From: Maricaulis maris MCS10
GTDB taxonomy: Bacteria > Pseudomonadota > Alphaproteobacteria > Caulobacterales > Maricaulaceae
Length of the DNA stretch: 64,000 bases
Direction of reading: 5' to 3'
NCBI RefSeq assembly: GCF_000014745.1
Contig: NC_008347.1
Location: 1,116,001-1,180,000, forward strand
Of this stretch, positions 63,562-64,000 are shown piece by piece. Below the pieces are notes generated by a model. The model saw nothing but the letters and a program-made list of their open reading frames with translations. It searched no databases and was not told where the DNA came from. A program made the translations under genes and the position numbers. Positions within the stretch are counted from its first letter, which is position 1. Each line of letters begins with the position of its first letter.

Positions 63562-64000
63562 ATGAGTGTGCCGCAGCGGGACGGGTCGGACGGGCCCTGG
63601 CAATCGCCGCCGCCACCACGAGCGCCGGTTTTCAACGCCATGCCACCGGCCGTATTGCTGATCGCCCTCAGTATTGCCGGCGTGTCACTGCTCGGTCAGG
63701 TCTGGCCAGACTTCCAGCGCTGGGTTTTCAATGCCGGAATCTTCATCGCGGCCGAACGTGGGGCCGCGTTGCCGAGCCAGCCGCTGGGACCGGTCGCGCC
63801 CGTGTTCCTGCACGTCTACATCCATGCCGGTCTGCTCCATATCGCCATGAATCTGGCGATTCTGGTGGCAACCGGTCGGGCCGTCAGCCAGCGTTTGGGT
63901 CCGGGCCTTCTGGGCTCGGCGGGCTTCATCTTTCTGTTCTTTGCCTGCGCGGCGACCGGTGCCTCGCTTGAAGCTTTCCTGCATCAGGGCCCACCCGTAT
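63562..64000 (+). CDS. rhomboid family intramembrane serine protease, C-terminus beyond window
   Basis: 146 residues present from ATG 63562; the frame is open to the window end. A Pro-rich N-terminus is followed by hydrophobic segments (AVLLIALSIAGVSLLGQVW, FLHVYIHAGLLHIAMNLAILVATG and LLGSAGFIFLFFACAATGA). The HAGLLHIAMN segment is the rhomboid family's conserved His/Asn motif in the second helix; the catalytic Ser and His are beyond base 64000. Confidence 0.82.
   Translation, partial: MSVPQRDGSDGPWQSPPPPRAPVFNAMPPAVLLIALSIAGVSLLGQVWPDFQRWVFNAGIFIAAERGAALPSQPLGPVAPVFLHVYIHAGLLHIAMNLAILVATGRAVSQRLGPGLLGSAGFIFLFFACAATGASLEAFLHQGPPV

Overview
The window is a high-GC alphaproteobacterial chromosome segment. 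A hfaA-hfaB-hfaD holdfast-anchor operon at the right end, a zeta-type F1-ATPase inhibitor (DUF1476), a DUF3126 protein, several TonB-dependent receptors and a TPR-sulfotransferase point to the stalked, holdfast-forming Caulobacterales/Maricaulales. My best guess is a marine Maricaulis-like bacterium; the genus is inference from gene content, not from a database match.

Layout. 1-2940 is a tightly overlapping trehalose operon on the minus strand: otsA, otsB and a GH15 hydrolase cut by the window edge. 3076-4501 holds bolA, an aldo/keto reductase and grxD. 4671-6846 has a YHS-domain protein, an M28 peptidase and a methyltransferase-like membrane protein. 6859-15403 is a purine block (purL, purQ, purS, purC, purB) broken up by a hicAB toxin-antitoxin pair, the ATPase zeta subunit, a thioredoxin-like protein, a PNPOx-fold protein and several palindromic repeats. 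15404-17046 is a repeat-rich stretch with a DUF559 gene and an RDD-like membrane protein. 17046-26615 is mostly housekeeping: thrC, amidohydrolase, zinc-ribbon protein, VOC protein, radC, map, M28 peptidase, thioesterase, sfsA and a CinA-like gene. 27413-37028 is envelope-oriented: VWA lipoprotein, TonB receptor, divergent TPR-sulfotransferase, tRNA-Leu, then a probable copper-uptake module (DUF2946, TonB receptor, PepSY). 37200-43113 has an AlkA-type glycosylase, nitronate monooxygenase, HAD phosphatase, ald with a divergent Lrp regulator, queF and a nitroreductase. 43229-48252 is a TetR-controlled RND efflux locus whose membrane-fusion gene carries an in-frame amber codon. 48289-52901 is nudix, cysE, DUF3126 and an osmoprotectant-type ABC system with a permease/binding-protein fusion. 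53011-57612 has phoH with a terminator-like hairpin in its leader, a gamma carbonic anhydrase, and GYF-like, PilZ, PAS and Gly/Asn-rich secreted proteins. 58436-60734 is an alginate-export-type porin, a divergent ArsR-type regulator and a small secreted protein linked by two matching operators. 60829-63404 is hfaDBA, followed by the start of a rhomboid protease.

Most notable for a second look: (i) a ~480-bp non-coding repeat present twice in inverted orientation (about 26825-27300 and 57690-58165), bracketing ~30 kb that includes the efflux and envelope genes; (ii) hicAB wedged between purQ and purL with a perfect 20-bp palindrome in the region shared with the purL start; (iii) two TTCAAT-N12-ATTGAA operators on either side of the ArsR gene; (iv) a perfect GTGAACG-A-CGTTCAC operator ahead of the efflux operon, plus the amber codon; (v) a row of hairpins and an intrinsic-terminator shape just upstream of the phoH ribosome-binding site; (vi) two long hairpins near pur genes whose cores are nearly identical while their arms differ with pairing kept. 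No CRISPR array, phage, IS transposase, rRNA or replication origin was seen.
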